Below, one piece after another: positions 29,026 through 39,253 of a DNA stretch of 64,000 bases. Position numbers and translations under genes: made by a program. Source of the stretch: Dactylonectria macrodidyma (taxonomy: Eukaryota; Ascomycota; Sordariomycetes; Hypocreales; Nectriaceae); assembly GCA_020744425.1 (NCBI GenBank), contig JAGMUV010000037.1:372001-436000 (forward strand), in the 5' to 3' direction. The notes below the pieces were generated by a model. The model was not told the origin of the DNA. It made no database searches and saw nothing but the letters and a program-made list of their open reading frames with translations. The first letter of the stretch is position 1. Each line of letters starts with the position of its first letter.

Positions 29026-31020
29026 ATGAAGTCTCGCCTCTCGGGCTTGGGCTTGGCAGCCCTTGCCTCCCTTCTGTGTACGGCTTCGGCTACGACCTGC
29101 ATCAACCCAACCACCGCCTTCGATCAAAACACATTGAAACCTGGCTGCTGTACCTCATGGATCACTAAGCGTGATGTTAGCGCGATGCCAGTGCCATCCC
29201 TCATGGAACGAGACGACTGCCCCACTGCTACGTGTTGCGAAGAGAAGAAGACATTGTTCAACCTTACTCCCAAGGGATCTGATATCCAATGCGGCAGCAA
29301 ATTCATCATCGGCGACCAAGATGGAGACACTACCGGTGGGATCCAATACAGTTTCGGACCCTGCGCAGGGGCGCCCACGAAGACTTGCTTGATCATCACT
29401 GTCACGCCGGTGAAAAGTGGTGGTGGCTGCTACACACTGGCTAACGGAATCTCTATCTTCATCGACGATGAAAGCGTGGCACCAACCACCAACTCCGGAG
29501 GTTGGAACTTCGGCAACGCCGAACAGGGCAGCGCCCCGTATTGCACCAAAAAGACGAGCCCATCTGGTTGCCAGTACTGGTACTGCGAGTTCGAGCAGTC
29601 GCTATGGGAGAGCAAAGTTAAGAACGAGGGCACCGACGGGCTCTGCGGCAACACCATCGCCGTTGGTGTCCACTTCGGCATTGGCTCGGCCACTTGCACC
29701 CAGGGAAACACAAACCTGAATTACGGCAGCAACTTCTTCCAGTATGAGAAGATCAAATTCACCTGCTCGGAGGTATGCGACACCACGTCCCTCTGCTGCT
29801 GCCCCTGCAACTCGGATACCCATTGCTGTCCGGGTGATACCTACTGCGGTGGGAACGGGAAACCACCAAATCCCCTATGCGAGCCGGAGTGCTGTCCAGG
29901 CCAGACGAGATGCGATAGCCCCTTGTGTACTAACGACCCAACTCCGAACTGTTGCCCAAGCACGGAGAACTATTGCGGTACTGATGACCACACGGTTAAT
30001 CACGAATGCCCGGCAGAATGTTGTCCAGGCGAGACGAGATGCGATAGCCCCTTATGTACTAATGACCCAACTCCAAACTGTTGCCCAAGCACGGAGAACT
30101 ATTGCGGTACTGATGACCACACGGTTAATCACGAATGCCCGGCAGAATGTTGTCCGGGCGAGACGAGGTGCGACTCACCGGCGTGTACCAACAATCCAAC
30201 TCCGAACTGTTGCCCAAGCACGGAGAACTATTGCGGTACCGATGACCACACGGTTAATCACGAATGCCCGGCGGAGTGCTGTCCAGGCCAGACGAGATGC
30301 GATAGCCCCTTATGTACTAACGACCCAACTCCGAACTGTTGCCCAAGCACGGAGAACTACTGCGGCAACGATGGCCACACCCTCAATACAAAGTGTCCGC
30401 CAACATGCTGTGGCGGACAGTGCTGCGATGACCAGCTCTGCTGCAACCCCCCAAGCGATTATAACTTCTGTCCTCAGCCGCAATGCCAGTACGGCACAGG
30501 ATGGGGCTGGATGCTACCGGAGGTCGACGATACGAGCCACTTCGTCAACAAGCTTAAGTTATGCAGCGCAAATCGCTGGGGCGAGTGGTTCGACATCACC
30601 AGTCTCCCATACAAAGGCGACCTGGTTGTCGGGCGAGGAGGCAATAACGTCTCCAATGGAGCCATTGCTGGCACCGTCTCGCTCAGCGCTGACAGCACTA
30701 CGACGGTCAAGGCCTGCTTCGACCTCACCCGGGCGAACGCGCACATCACCAGCGTGCACGTCGAAGTGTCCTGCAACCCCTTCGACAGCACAGCATACAT
30801 CAACAGCAAGAAGAAAGCGTTCAACATATGCGCACCTGGCCAGTGGACTTATAAGTTCCCGCCGTCGGGCTGCCTCGACTGGGTACACTCGCAGCACGAT
30901 ATATGTATCACGGGTATTCCGAAGTGCAGTGGTCATTACTACGCCATTTTCCATGCTGCTGTGACGAAGAACTCAGATGGGGTTTGCAGCCCGACCTCAA
31001 CTTGCTGGACAGATACTTGA
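29026..31020 (+). CDS. Secreted cysteine-rich protein with four 43-residue repeats, 664 aa
   Basis: I start it at ATG 29026 because a clean signal peptide follows (MKSRLSGLGLAALASLLCTA); an in-frame frame upstream lacks this. Residues about 25-285 form a cysteine-rich globular region. Residues about 288-459 are four nearly identical repeats of 43 residues, each of the form CCPG(E/Q)TRCDSPLCTNDPTP then NCCPSTENYCG. The C-terminal 180 residues form a separate domain with fewer cysteines (GWGWMLPEV … CWTDT). No membrane segment or GPI tail, so probably secreted or wall-associated and heavily disulphide-bonded. I do not recognise the family. No introns are needed. Confidence 0.8.
   Translation: MKSRLSGLGLAALASLLCTASATTCINPTTAFDQNTLKPGCCTSWITKRDVSAMPVPSLMERDDCPTATCCEEKKTLFNLTPKGSDIQCGSKFIIGDQDGDTTGGIQYSFGPCAGAPTKTCLIITVTPVKSGGGCYTLANGISIFIDDESVAPTTNSGGWNFGNAEQGSAPYCTKKTSPSGCQYWYCEFEQSLWESKVKNEGTDGLCGNTIAVGVHFGIGSATCTQGNTNLNYGSNFFQYEKIKFTCSEVCDTTSLCCCPCNSDTHCCPGDTYCGGNGKPPNPLCEPECCPGQTRCDSPLCTNDPTPNCCPSTENYCGTDDHTVNHECPAECCPGETRCDSPLCTNDPTPNCCPSTENYCGTDDHTVNHECPAECCPGETRCDSPACTNNPTPNCCPSTENYCGTDDHTVNHECPAECCPGQTRCDSPLCTNDPTPNCCPSTENYCGNDGHTLNTKCPPTCCGGQCCDDQLCCNPPSDYNFCPQPQCQYGTGWGWMLPEVDDTSHFVNKLKLCSANRWGEWFDITSLPYKGDLVVGRGGNNVSNGAIAGTVSLSADSTTTVKACFDLTRANAHITSVHVEVSCNPFDSTAYINSKKKAFNICAPGQWTYKFPPSGCLDWVHSQHDICITGIPKCSGHYYAIFHAAVTKNSDGVCSPTSTCWTDT
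29887..30402 (+). repeat. Four tandem 129-bp coding repeats
   Basis: Units start at 29887, 30016, 30145 and 30274, always 129 bp apart (43 codons) and highly similar at DNA level, with only a few differences such as CAG/GAG codons. The fourth diverges at its end. Such arrays readily change copy number. Confidence 0.9.
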
Positions 31021-31641
31021 AGGCGGGTCTAATCATTTGCAGAGGGTTCCAGGGAAATTCTCTTTCCTTGCTCTTACATAGTTTGTTTGTCGTTGGGTTG
31101 ACGCTTCGCCGCTCACACGCAGCCGGATAATTGAACCACTCTAAAACCACTCTTGGGCCGCTTGGGGCACTCGTTCATCGAAAGTGTTTGGATCAAATCT
31201 GGTCTCTCTATACTCGCGGAGGTGTAAGATTTGGACCCTGTTGATCTCTCGCAACTGAGTCTGAGGGCGAATCATCCAAGAAATTGTTACGTCAAACTGG
31301 CAAAAGCTCAACAAACCAAGTTGAGGCGATCCAGTCGTCCTACCCTAGAGACCCCATGAAAGTGGCAACCAGCTCAAGATCTTTCGTAGCAAGATGAGAT
31401 GCAGACGCGTCTTGCCCACGTCATCTTTGGCTGGGGTAAGGTGAGCGTCTAGCCAATGGTTGCGGAACAGCACCTTGTGTTGACGTCATTGCTTGGAACT
31501 CCCCTCAGCGAGATGGGCATAAAAAAGACTGAAACCTCCATGTTAAATCAGCTAAACTTGCCTTGAATTGTCACTTGGATTTACTAGACTTGGTTCCCTC
31601 TGAACATCAAACAAAAGTGAAGCTTCAACTCTTACGAGACG
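31021..31641. other. Intergenic; original promoter of the 90-aa gene
   Basis: A TATA-like ATAAAAAAG lies at about 31519-31527, followed by a CA-rich leader-like stretch ending at the MITE insertion site. Without the MITE this TATA would lie about 160 bp before the ATG at 32379. Confidence 0.45.
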
Positions 31642-32334
31642 TTACCTCAGCGAGCTCAGACCATTTCCAAGAGGAGTTTAGCGACTGCTGAAATCGGGCA
31701 CGTGATTTAAGTAAACTCCTCGAGCAAATGGCCTGAGCGTTGTGTCCAACCCGCCCACTGCTCTGCCGGAATTTTGTACCTTATTTTTCGCGATTCTGGA
31801 GACCACGTTTTACGTATCCATCAATAACCACATCAAAGCACATTGTATTTGCCCTCAATTTCACTGGGCTGTGCACAAAGCTATGCTCTATCTAGACATC
31901 TATTTTTGTACCATCCCTATGCCTGTGTCTTGTGGAAAACTCTGATATGTCGTGACCTCGACCACTTCGGAATCCTCATCCATTAGTAGGCGGATACTTA
32001 TACTTGGACGGGTCGGGTCGGGTGAAGAGATGGCCTGGGATAAACCGCGCACTCTGACGACATAAATCTTGGGCTGACATAGCCCAAAATTCACTCAGTT
32101 GTAGAATGGCAGTCGGTGAATCGAATGATCGCATTCAATTTACTAGATACCTTGTGGTTCTGGCTGAAAAAGTGTTTTAAGACGGAGTCCATTTCGTTAG
32201 AAAAAACTCCGCACACGCCCAAAAATCTGGACAGGACGCTCAGGCCATTTGCTCGAGGAGTTTACTTAAATCACGTGCCCGATTTCAGCAGTCGCTAAAC
32301 TCCTCTTGGAAATGGTCTGAGCTCGCTGAGGTAA
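31642..32334. mobile_element. 693-bp non-autonomous element with about 95-bp terminal repeats and 8-bp target duplication
   Basis: Ends TTACCTCAGCGAGCTCAGAC and its inverse are nearly perfect for about 95 bp (31642-31738 and 32238-32334). The target duplication is ACGAGACG (31634-31641 and 32335-32342). There is no coding capacity in the 500-bp centre. Long terminal repeats with 8-9 bp duplications suggest a Mutator-like (MULE) derivative; hAT also makes 8-bp duplications but normally has shorter repeats. Inserted between promoter and start codon of the 90-aa gene. Confidence 0.85.
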
Positions 32335-32378
32335 ACGAGACGCGTGACCCACGCACGTGACCACAACCGCTCATAAAG

Positions 32379-32651
32379 ATGCCCGAACAGAAGACCGCTG
32401 CCGACCAAGCCACGGGGCCTGCCAACCTCGTGACTAGCACGCTGGGAAATACTGTCGGCAGTTTGGGGCGCACCATCGGTTCTACTACAGGCGCATTAAT
32501 GAGAGGCGTTGGCGACACTCTTAATAGTGCGACTGCGCCGACGGGGCTTAAGGTGGGCGACCCTCTGGGGAAATTGGGGACCGGGGTTGAATCTGGACTC
32601 AACGAGGTATCAAAGGGGGTTGAAGATGCTGGGAACTTTAAGAAGCAGTAG
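32379..32651 (+). CDS. Small conserved-looking fungal protein, 90 aa
   Basis: ATG 32379 to TAG 32649-32651. The product is polar and rich in Gly, Ala, Thr and Ser. It has loosely repeated amphipathic segments (NTVGSLGRTIGSTTGALMRGVGDTL; LGKLGTGVESGLNEVSKGVED), no signal peptide, no cysteine. It resembles small intracellular stress-induced or LEA-like proteins common in ascomycetes, though I cannot name a family. The start lies only 37 bp after the MITE target duplication, so its native promoter is now 0.7 kb farther away. The long antisense frame over it is a shadow. Confidence 0.6.
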   Translation: MPEQKTAADQATGPANLVTSTLGNTVGSLGRTIGSTTGALMRGVGDTLNSATAPTGLKVGDPLGKLGTGVESGLNEVSKGVEDAGNFKKQ

Positions 32652-34016
32652 GCGGATGGGGAAGAGAGCCGTTTGGGTATTGATGAAGGGATGATTACTG
32701 TATGATAGTGGAGGATCCGGGATTTTGTGAACCAGATAATGAACTTGTCGTCGTCTTCAGCGTGTATCAACAAACCCCCCAGCTGAAATTGAGAATTCGT
32801 GTAACGTCTCTTCCATCCTAGGTGCTGCCCAACGCACAAGCCTGTCGATGTCGCATTGACTCTCAAGTGATAGAAGGATTTAGGGAAACCTCCCCCCTCA
32901 ACGATGTGATAATTCTCTAGCTGACGACAAGAGTAATGGAATAAAACAAGAGCCAACTTCTCCAGAAGTACGTGTATAAGGGCGATAGATGACTTAACGG
33001 CAGCACTAAATCGCTGTAGAGTATCCAGCCAGCAAGGGTTCCCCATGGAACCCTCCTGTAGCAGGAGGCGCTCCCTTCGATCCTAGCACCCCACGCGATA
33101 GCACCTCCAAACATTTTTTGTGTTAAGCTCCATAAGCTTGGTGGCCGAACGGGGGGTCCCTGGCCACCTGTTGGATAGTTCTCAGGCAGTGAGACAAATC
33201 GTCGGGGCCCGGTTGTGTTCCAGGCGGCAGCCGAAGCTGCAGAAGAAACGAGTTCTCTGGGCAGTACTCAACTGCAGAGGTCGGTCGCGCAGCTTTGAAG
33301 CTACGAGAAAGGCAGTAATGGGGTATTGAGGCCCCGTGCGTCGAGGGGGGAAGGGCGCCGGAGGGCCCAAGAGGTTGAGCAGCCGGTGGCTGCTGGTTTT
33401 GCCTGGGCAGCCGAAGCTGCAGAGGTCGGTCGGACGGGTAGTTGAGGGTGCGGAGCCCAGATTGTCGTCGGCTCGCGAAGCCAGAAAATCGAGGCTCAAA
33501 GGAGCCGGAAGCACCACACAGGAAAAGGCCGGAAGGCGATGTCAAGAGCTCGCGAAGCTCATCAATGTCGTAGGGGCAAGCATCGCAAAGAGAGGTCAAC
33601 TCTCTGAATTCCATTCCTGCAGTAGCTGTTAGAGCTCCGTTAGAACGCAGTTGCGCTTGCCGCCATTTTTGCCTGCAAAAAATTTTCCGCTAGCAAAACG
33701 CTAACAGCGGGTGCCAAGGAAAATTTTTTACAGGAGAGAGTTGCATGAGCTTCCTTTTGCCACTATTCAACACATTGTTTAGGGAAAGTGCTAACTATTA
33801 TTAGTATTTGTATTTTATTTATTTTTGGCAATCCGCCGTCCCGTGTGTACTGTTCACCACTGTGCTTCAATTCCTTTGCCATTGTTAATCCCTATTCACG
33901 CTTTACTTGAAGCCTGGGATCGGTAGACAATTTGTCCGGGCCCAGCCCAATCTCATTCAACCAAGAATAAGAACTCACTCTGTCGACAGCTGTTACTACT
34001 CATCACCATCTCTCTT
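32652..34016. other. No convincing gene; short shuffled repeats and a foldback
   Basis: Contains an 18-bp direct repeat GGCAGCCGAAGCTGCAGA at 33226-33243 and 33406-33423, and GCAGAGGTCGGTCG at about 33274 and 33419. An inverted repeat CCTGCAAAAAATTTTCC / GGAAAATTTTTTACAGG lies at 33672-33688 and 33718-33734. Overlapping frames on both strands at 33120-33630 show no motif. The rest is downstream flank of the Zn2Cys6 gene. Confidence 0.4.
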
Positions 34017-36608
34017 TCACCTCTTGCCGCTTCCTCTATCGAAATAATAGAAGACCGAATCCATATCAGAACCAGCCGTAGCCGCTTCATCTGCCGGATC
34101 TTGCCAATCCCATGGCCAACATTGGACTGGAATCGGGCCTGCCATGTCGAAGTCCATCATCGTTGGCATCTGGGGACACCATGTGCTGTGCATGTCTACC
34201 AGCTCGGCGATGCTCGGATGATCTCCTATCGGTGCACCCAGGGCGCTTGGATCCAACATATCTGGGAAGAGGTTATTGGCAGGCTGCCATTCACGCTTGC
34301 TCGGTTCTTCAAAGGGACTGAATGAGTTGATAGTCGATGTTCCGGACGATGATGCCCAGGATGGCATCGATGAGGGTAGAGTTGAAGCAACCCCTGCACA
34401 CTCATAGGCTGATGGCGACTCGACAACCACCTTGGGGGTAGTGGACAAGCGTTCTGGCTCACAAGCCTCAAGAATATGGGGACTTCTCCTTGGCGAATGG
34501 GACATCGACGGTAAACGTGTATTGTCGGGAGAAGAAACACCAGACGAGTCTGACGCAGATGAATAGCCATAGGCTCGCACACAAGACTTCAAGCGTTTTC
34601 GAACCAGACGGATTGAAGTCCCTTGATTGAGGAAGTCATCTTGGCTCATTTTATAGAGGCGTCTTGTGAGCATCTCAAGTCTGCTTTCATATACCTGGGA
34701 CATGTGCGTGTCATTGACACTTTGACTCAGCCTTCCGCTGATGAAGTCGAGGGTGCGCGCACAGGTGTCGAGGGATAGGCAAAACACATCCGGGAAGGAT
34801 GAATGGAGCGACGGGGTGACGCCAAACAGGTCCTGCGGTTGATCCGACGTGAATTCGAACAGCTGAAGGATCTCCTCCGTTGACGAGCAGAATCGTTCAG
34901 CGACATTCGCATTGATGGCTTCTTCGGGATGCATCGGTTGCAGCATCGGGAACAGGAAGTGTATCGTCATGACGTGATAGACAACGAGAACTAGGTTCCG
35001 CGACGACGCCTCGGCTACCTGTCGGTTGAGGATATGGATGCTCTCCATAAGCACCTGGTTAATCTCACGGCAGACACTTGCGATGTCTTTCGAGCGCTTC
35101 CCTTGCTGGATCCGTTTCAAGGCAAGTAGTGGGGCCTCTTGCCAGAAGTTGGTGGTCGGCGATTCAGATGTTTCCAAATCTTGGGGATACAGGGCAAAGA
35201 TGTAAGCAACAACACTGGCGATATGAGCCAGTGGCCACATCTCCCTAATGACACTTTTCTGCTTCTGCAGGGTGCTGAAGTTCTCGGAGACGAGATCCAA
35301 CTGGATCATGACAGATGAAGCTTCGGTGACAGGAAGGAAGATGGGTGTTAATGACGTCGGTAATAATGCTGAGAAGTGTCCGTAACCCGTCTGAATGAAG
35401 GCCCATAGGCTCAGGGAGTATGCCGTCCAGTAGAGATAGGCGACGATCTCTTTCTCAACATCAAACACGTCGATGCCGTTGATGCGACTAGAAGTCATCG
35501 GAGCGGTGGTGTTCGATATCTGATCCTTGATCTCTGAGGCAATTCTGCCAGCAAGGCTGATGTAACAAATAGCCCGGCGGAGCTGAAACGAACAAAGGGC
35601 ATTCCATGCCAAGAGCATGAGAGCTTTTGCGGTGGAGATCCCGTTGAATATTCTGGTCGATATCCCTGAGGCTATTCCGGTGCCGTTTGGAGAATGCTGA
35701 CTTGATGGAAGGGGCCGGTTTCGAAGCTGGGCGATGGCCCATCGTAGAAGGACATTCCCACTGGTAATAGCGACTTCATCCCCTATACTGAAATTCGCGT
35801 CGGCTAGCATCGTGGCTAGCAGGATCTCGTCGTGGGTACCGTCGCGTAGTTCTCGGAGAAGCAAGGTCTTGGAGACAAGGAAAGACAGAGGGTGCACAGA
35901 ATACCAGACTTCAATCAGTTGTGTCTGCTGTCGTTGTCCATAGTCGGATAGGGGGTTGCTACCAAGGGCAGGGTTGTCGAACATCGTTTGAGTCTTATCG
36001 CTGGCAAGGCCGGACAGGAAGAAACGGGCACCACCTTCTTCGACGTGATGGCATCCCAAAGAGCCAAACTGGTCTGTGACGAGACAGATAAGATCGTGGC
36101 TCAGGAGGGAGAGGATTCCAGTGTATCTGACATTCTTGGGGCTGAATTTGGCAGTCGTGCTTTCGGTTCGGTCACGGAGACTGGTCTGGAAAGCTCGGTG
36201 GTAAGCGGCTATGCGTTCCTGCCATGGACTGCTCCGTTGGCCAGCCGCCTCCTGGGAGAAGTCCTCATAGAATCTCTGTTCGAGGGCTATGGCAACACTC
36301 TCAACGCTTTCGGGTGGCGCCGTGAGTTCGTCAGCGATAGTGCTAGACGGAGTGGAATGGAGAGAGCTAGCAGAAGAGGGCCGCCGCCGACTGTGACTCG
36401 AAGGGAAATCCCCGTTCCGCATGGGCGTCAGGCTAGATATGGTGCTGTTTTGGTTTGTGTTCCGAGCCTTGGGGCGTGATGACTCGAAGTTGTAGATGCA
36501 GTCAGCACCTTGTCTGCGACACGCTTCGCAGATGGTCTCGTTTGAGCATTTGATCTTTCTTGCCCGACAAAACGCACAGGAGCGCCTCAGGGGATGCTTC
36601 GATGCCAT
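34017..36608 (-). CDS. Zn2Cys6 fungal transcription factor, 863 aa
   Basis: I choose the ATG at 36608 because the zinc cluster follows at residue 11; the frame is open 54 codons further up but that part is low-complexity. The binuclear cluster is CAFCRARKIKCSNETICEACRRQGADC compressed to residues 11-37, with the usual basic linker, then a Ser-rich region. Residues about 190-560 form the helical middle homology region of fungal regulators (…VWYSVHPLSFLVSKTLLLRE…, …AYLYWTAYSLSLWAFIQTGYG…). The C-terminus is Ser/Pro-rich, then acidic/aromatic (PVQCWPWDWQDP … DMDSVFYYFD), a likely activation region. No intron and no lesion. The target pathway cannot be deduced; no metabolic cluster adjoins it. 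Confidence 0.9.
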   Translation of the reverse strand: MASKHPLRRSCAFCRARKIKCSNETICEACRRQGADCIYNFESSRPKARNTNQNSTISSLTPMRNGDFPSSHSRRRPSSASSLHSTPSSTIADELTAPPESVESVAIALEQRFYEDFSQEAAGQRSSPWQERIAAYHRAFQTSLRDRTESTTAKFSPKNVRYTGILSLLSHDLICLVTDQFGSLGCHHVEEGGARFFLSGLASDKTQTMFDNPALGSNPLSDYGQRQQTQLIEVWYSVHPLSFLVSKTLLLRELRDGTHDEILLATMLADANFSIGDEVAITSGNVLLRWAIAQLRNRPLPSSQHSPNGTGIASGISTRIFNGISTAKALMLLAWNALCSFQLRRAICYISLAGRIASEIKDQISNTTAPMTSSRINGIDVFDVEKEIVAYLYWTAYSLSLWAFIQTGYGHFSALLPTSLTPIFLPVTEASSVMIQLDLVSENFSTLQKQKSVIREMWPLAHIASVVAYIFALYPQDLETSESPTTNFWQEAPLLALKRIQQGKRSKDIASVCREINQVLMESIHILNRQVAEASSRNLVLVVYHVMTIHFLFPMLQPMHPEEAINANVAERFCSSTEEILQLFEFTSDQPQDLFGVTPSLHSSFPDVFCLSLDTCARTLDFISGRLSQSVNDTHMSQVYESRLEMLTRRLYKMSQDDFLNQGTSIRLVRKRLKSCVRAYGYSSASDSSGVSSPDNTRLPSMSHSPRRSPHILEACEPERLSTTPKVVVESPSAYECAGVASTLPSSMPSWASSSGTSTINSFSPFEEPSKREWQPANNLFPDMLDPSALGAPIGDHPSIAELVDMHSTWCPQMPTMMDFDMAGPIPVQCWPWDWQDPADEAATAGSDMDSVFYYFDRGSGKR

Positions 36609-36987
36609 GATGTTGGCTAAGATTTGAGGTCCAGGCGGTGTGGGTAGCATAAAGTAAGGTAAGGTGGGTAGGTGGGAGGGGAGGGAGGTAGATATAGGGT
36701 GGTGATACTTGAAGCGAATGACAGAAGCGAATGGTGCCCACCGTTCCAGGGCGGTCAAGAACGACTTCAATCAATGAAGTGGCCTGGCCATCGAGACAAA
36801 ATCCGGAGCGGGCTTCCTTGGGCTTTGTAGATTGGGAGCTTGTTGCCTTAACGTGCTGGGGTGATGGGACGAAAGTAGCCCTGACATGGCTGGGCATTCC
36901 CACGCTGTACAGCGGGCGGCACATGGGCTGTAGGTTTCGGTTGGGAGCCGTTCAGCGATTGTTACTGGGGGTGAACGCATCAATCAA

Positions 36988-37100
36988 CAGCCATCAGCTG
37001 AATGCCCCAACGCTAAGTCCTGGTAGTGGGGGTGGCCTGCATGTGATAGTACCAAGTAATACAGCAGCCAGCCAGCGTTGGGGCATTCAGCTGATGGCTG
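36988..37100. repeat. 113-bp foldback element
   Basis: A 27-bp arm starting CAGCCATCAGCTGAATGCCC at 36988 is perfectly repeated in inverse at 37074-37100. The centre is about 60 bp. No coding capacity and no clear target duplication. Possibly a MITE, in the upstream flank of the Zn2Cys6 gene. Confidence 0.7.
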
Positions 37101-37551
37101 GGGCGGAGTTGATCGAGCCTGCACCTTCTAGGAGCCTGGAGAGTGGCGGTACTGGGAGAGGGGTTATCCGGTACTCCGTCAAAAGATGGGGGAGGCACTC
37201 CGTATATTCACTCCCCTATAGGTTAGTTTAAAAATAGTACTTGTGGGGGCCTCTAGTACGGTCGCACATTACCACATGGGTGACAAAACCATGTACGAAA
37301 ATGACTGGAGCTATTTCGCACATAGGCTTTCGGCGTTTTTATATGGGGCTACAGTATTGATATGATAGCGCACTGTTTTCAATGTAGCAGAGCTGATGCC
37401 ATACCAAGCGGTGCTGATGCCATTCCATCGGCGCCGAAGCTCCGATAATGCCGGTTCAGAGGGTTCGGGATATTGCAGCTGGAAGCCTTGGAAGGAGGTA
37501 TGAACTCCGACCTCTACTATGATCTTGAACCCCTGGTCTGCGTCTCGTATA

Positions 37552-39250
37552 ATGCCGAGGCCCCGTAAGGACTTGGAGCGCGTCAAGGACTGGATCCTCG
37601 AGCAGCGGCGAGAAGGGCTATCCACTGACACTATATGTGCCCATCTCCGCGACGATGGGCACGTACTCGACGTCAGAACCCTGAAAAGGAGGTTAGCGGA
37701 ATGGGGTGCCCAGGAGTACTCTCCCCTTCACTCAAAGGTTGATACCAACACCTTCGTCGAGCTGATCAAAGGCTACTTCTACCGATACGGATATAGCGAC
37801 ACTTCCATCGTCCGTGATCTCAAGCGACGCGGCATCGAGATCTCCGAGCGGACTGTACAGGAGTATCGTCTGAAGCATGGCATGAAGCGGCGCTTCCGAG
37901 ATCTGGCTGAACGGCAGGAGGCTATTCAAAAAGCAAGAGAGTTCCTCTTCCAAGACGACCGTCAGTCTTCAAGCATCAGAGGATTTGGCAGGGGGTATCT
38001 ATACCACTACGTCCGCATCCGTGCCGGCGTCCTTGTCGGCCAGAATACCTTATATCGCGAGTACCAAACGAACCCTGAGTGGAAGAAGCGGGCCGAACAA
38101 AGACGCCTTGCTGATTGGAAGCACCGGAAGAACTTCCAGGTTCCTGGGCCTAACTTCATGTGGTCTCTCGATGGATACGAGAAGCTCAAGAACTTCGGCT
38201 TCTCTATCTACGCCTGTATCGACACGTACTCGAGAGCCATCATCTGGATATATGTCGGCAGGGGGAACATGACTGCGTTGAGTTCACTCAAACAGTTTCT
38301 ACGGACTGTGTCGTACTCAGGGTTCCGCCCCCTTTTCACCCGCTCGGATCATGGTATCGAGACTCCTCTTTGGGCCGGAGCCCAGGCGATTCTCGCCGAC
38401 CTTGATCAGACAGAGTTTCGGTATACCACCGAGGATAACGACCAACGTGTCCACAGGCAGGGAGCGAGACTGAGCTCCTGTCATATCTGGGGCCCAAGCA
38501 CATCGAACCAACGGATCGAGTCTTGGTGGGAAAAGCTACTCAAAGGTGTCAGTCAGCGCTGGATCGCGTTCTCACACGAGCTGATTGATAGCGGCCTCTT
38601 CCAACCAAACCGTCTTGCTCACCAGATCGCGGTGTATGCTCTCTATGGACCCATGATCCGTCAGGAGGTTGCGGACTTCACGGAGATGTGGAACGGCCAT
38701 CGCATCCGGCCACAGAAGAATAGGGAGCATCTCGTCGCCGGGATCCCGATGGATCTATATAATACAAGTGAAGTGGAGAACTGGGCAGTCCATCTAGGGC
38801 CTGCGGCTCGAGATGGGCTTGCCCAGATGATGGCTGCTGTCGATTCTATCGATATAGACGATCTTCTTGACCCAATAACAACGGACTGGTGTGATCAACA
38901 GCTCCGGGATCTTCAGTTCGATGGTCAACTAGATGGGGAGCTTGATCATAAGCGACCACACCTCGCGATCTACTTACGGCTTAGAGACAAGATTCAGGTT
39001 CATCTCGACTGCGGGGCAAGTCCGGTGCTGAGCATCCCAGAGAGTCCAGTTGGAGGGCAAGAGAGATTCGTACGTAAAAAAATACTCCATCGCACTCAAA
39101 AGCTAGCTGACGATGCTTTAGCTTCAGCTCCTCGAGCAGAACTACCTTGAGCCTATTAGCAATAGCCTCTCCGGAACTGAGCTACCTGGCGATATTATCA
39201 ATAGTGTGGATGAGCTGATGGGGGACCTGGATCAACTTGAGCTAGAGTAA
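37552..39250 (+). CDS. Integrase-core transposase of element A, 549 codons with one intron
   Basis: Starts at ATG 37552 (MPRPRKDLE); an in-frame ATG at 37519 is an alternative. The N-terminus has two HTH-like segments (STDTICAHLRDDGHVLDVRTLKRRL; YSDTSIVRDLKRRGIEISERTVQEY). The core is rve-like. FMWSLDGYEKL gives the first Asp, LFTRSDHGIETP the second and SNQRIESWWEKL the catalytic Glu. IYACIDTYSRAIIWIYVG is the usual strand between. A 52-bp intron at 39070-39121 (GTACGT donor, GCTGAC branch, TTTAG acceptor) avoids the early stop at 39148 and adds LQLLEQNYLEPISN to the stop at 39250. It resembles widespread uncharacterised fungal integrase-core proteins. No lesion. Confidence 0.82.
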
Positions 39251-39253
39251 CTA

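Noticed and set aside
29744..30964. 406-codon plus-strand frame inside the cysteine-rich repeat gene
   Set aside because: An Arg/Ala/Thr-rich frame overlapping the real gene in another phase; open only because the 129-bp repeats are a multiple of three.
32285..33046. 253-codon minus-strand frame over the 90-aa gene
   Set aside because: It is antisense to a better frame with a good start, begins in low-complexity sequence and shows no domain; a shadow frame.
33123..33614. 163-codon minus-strand frame rich in Pro, Leu and Ser
   Set aside because: It overlaps equally long frames on the plus strand, built on short GC-rich repeats, and has no motif or splice support.
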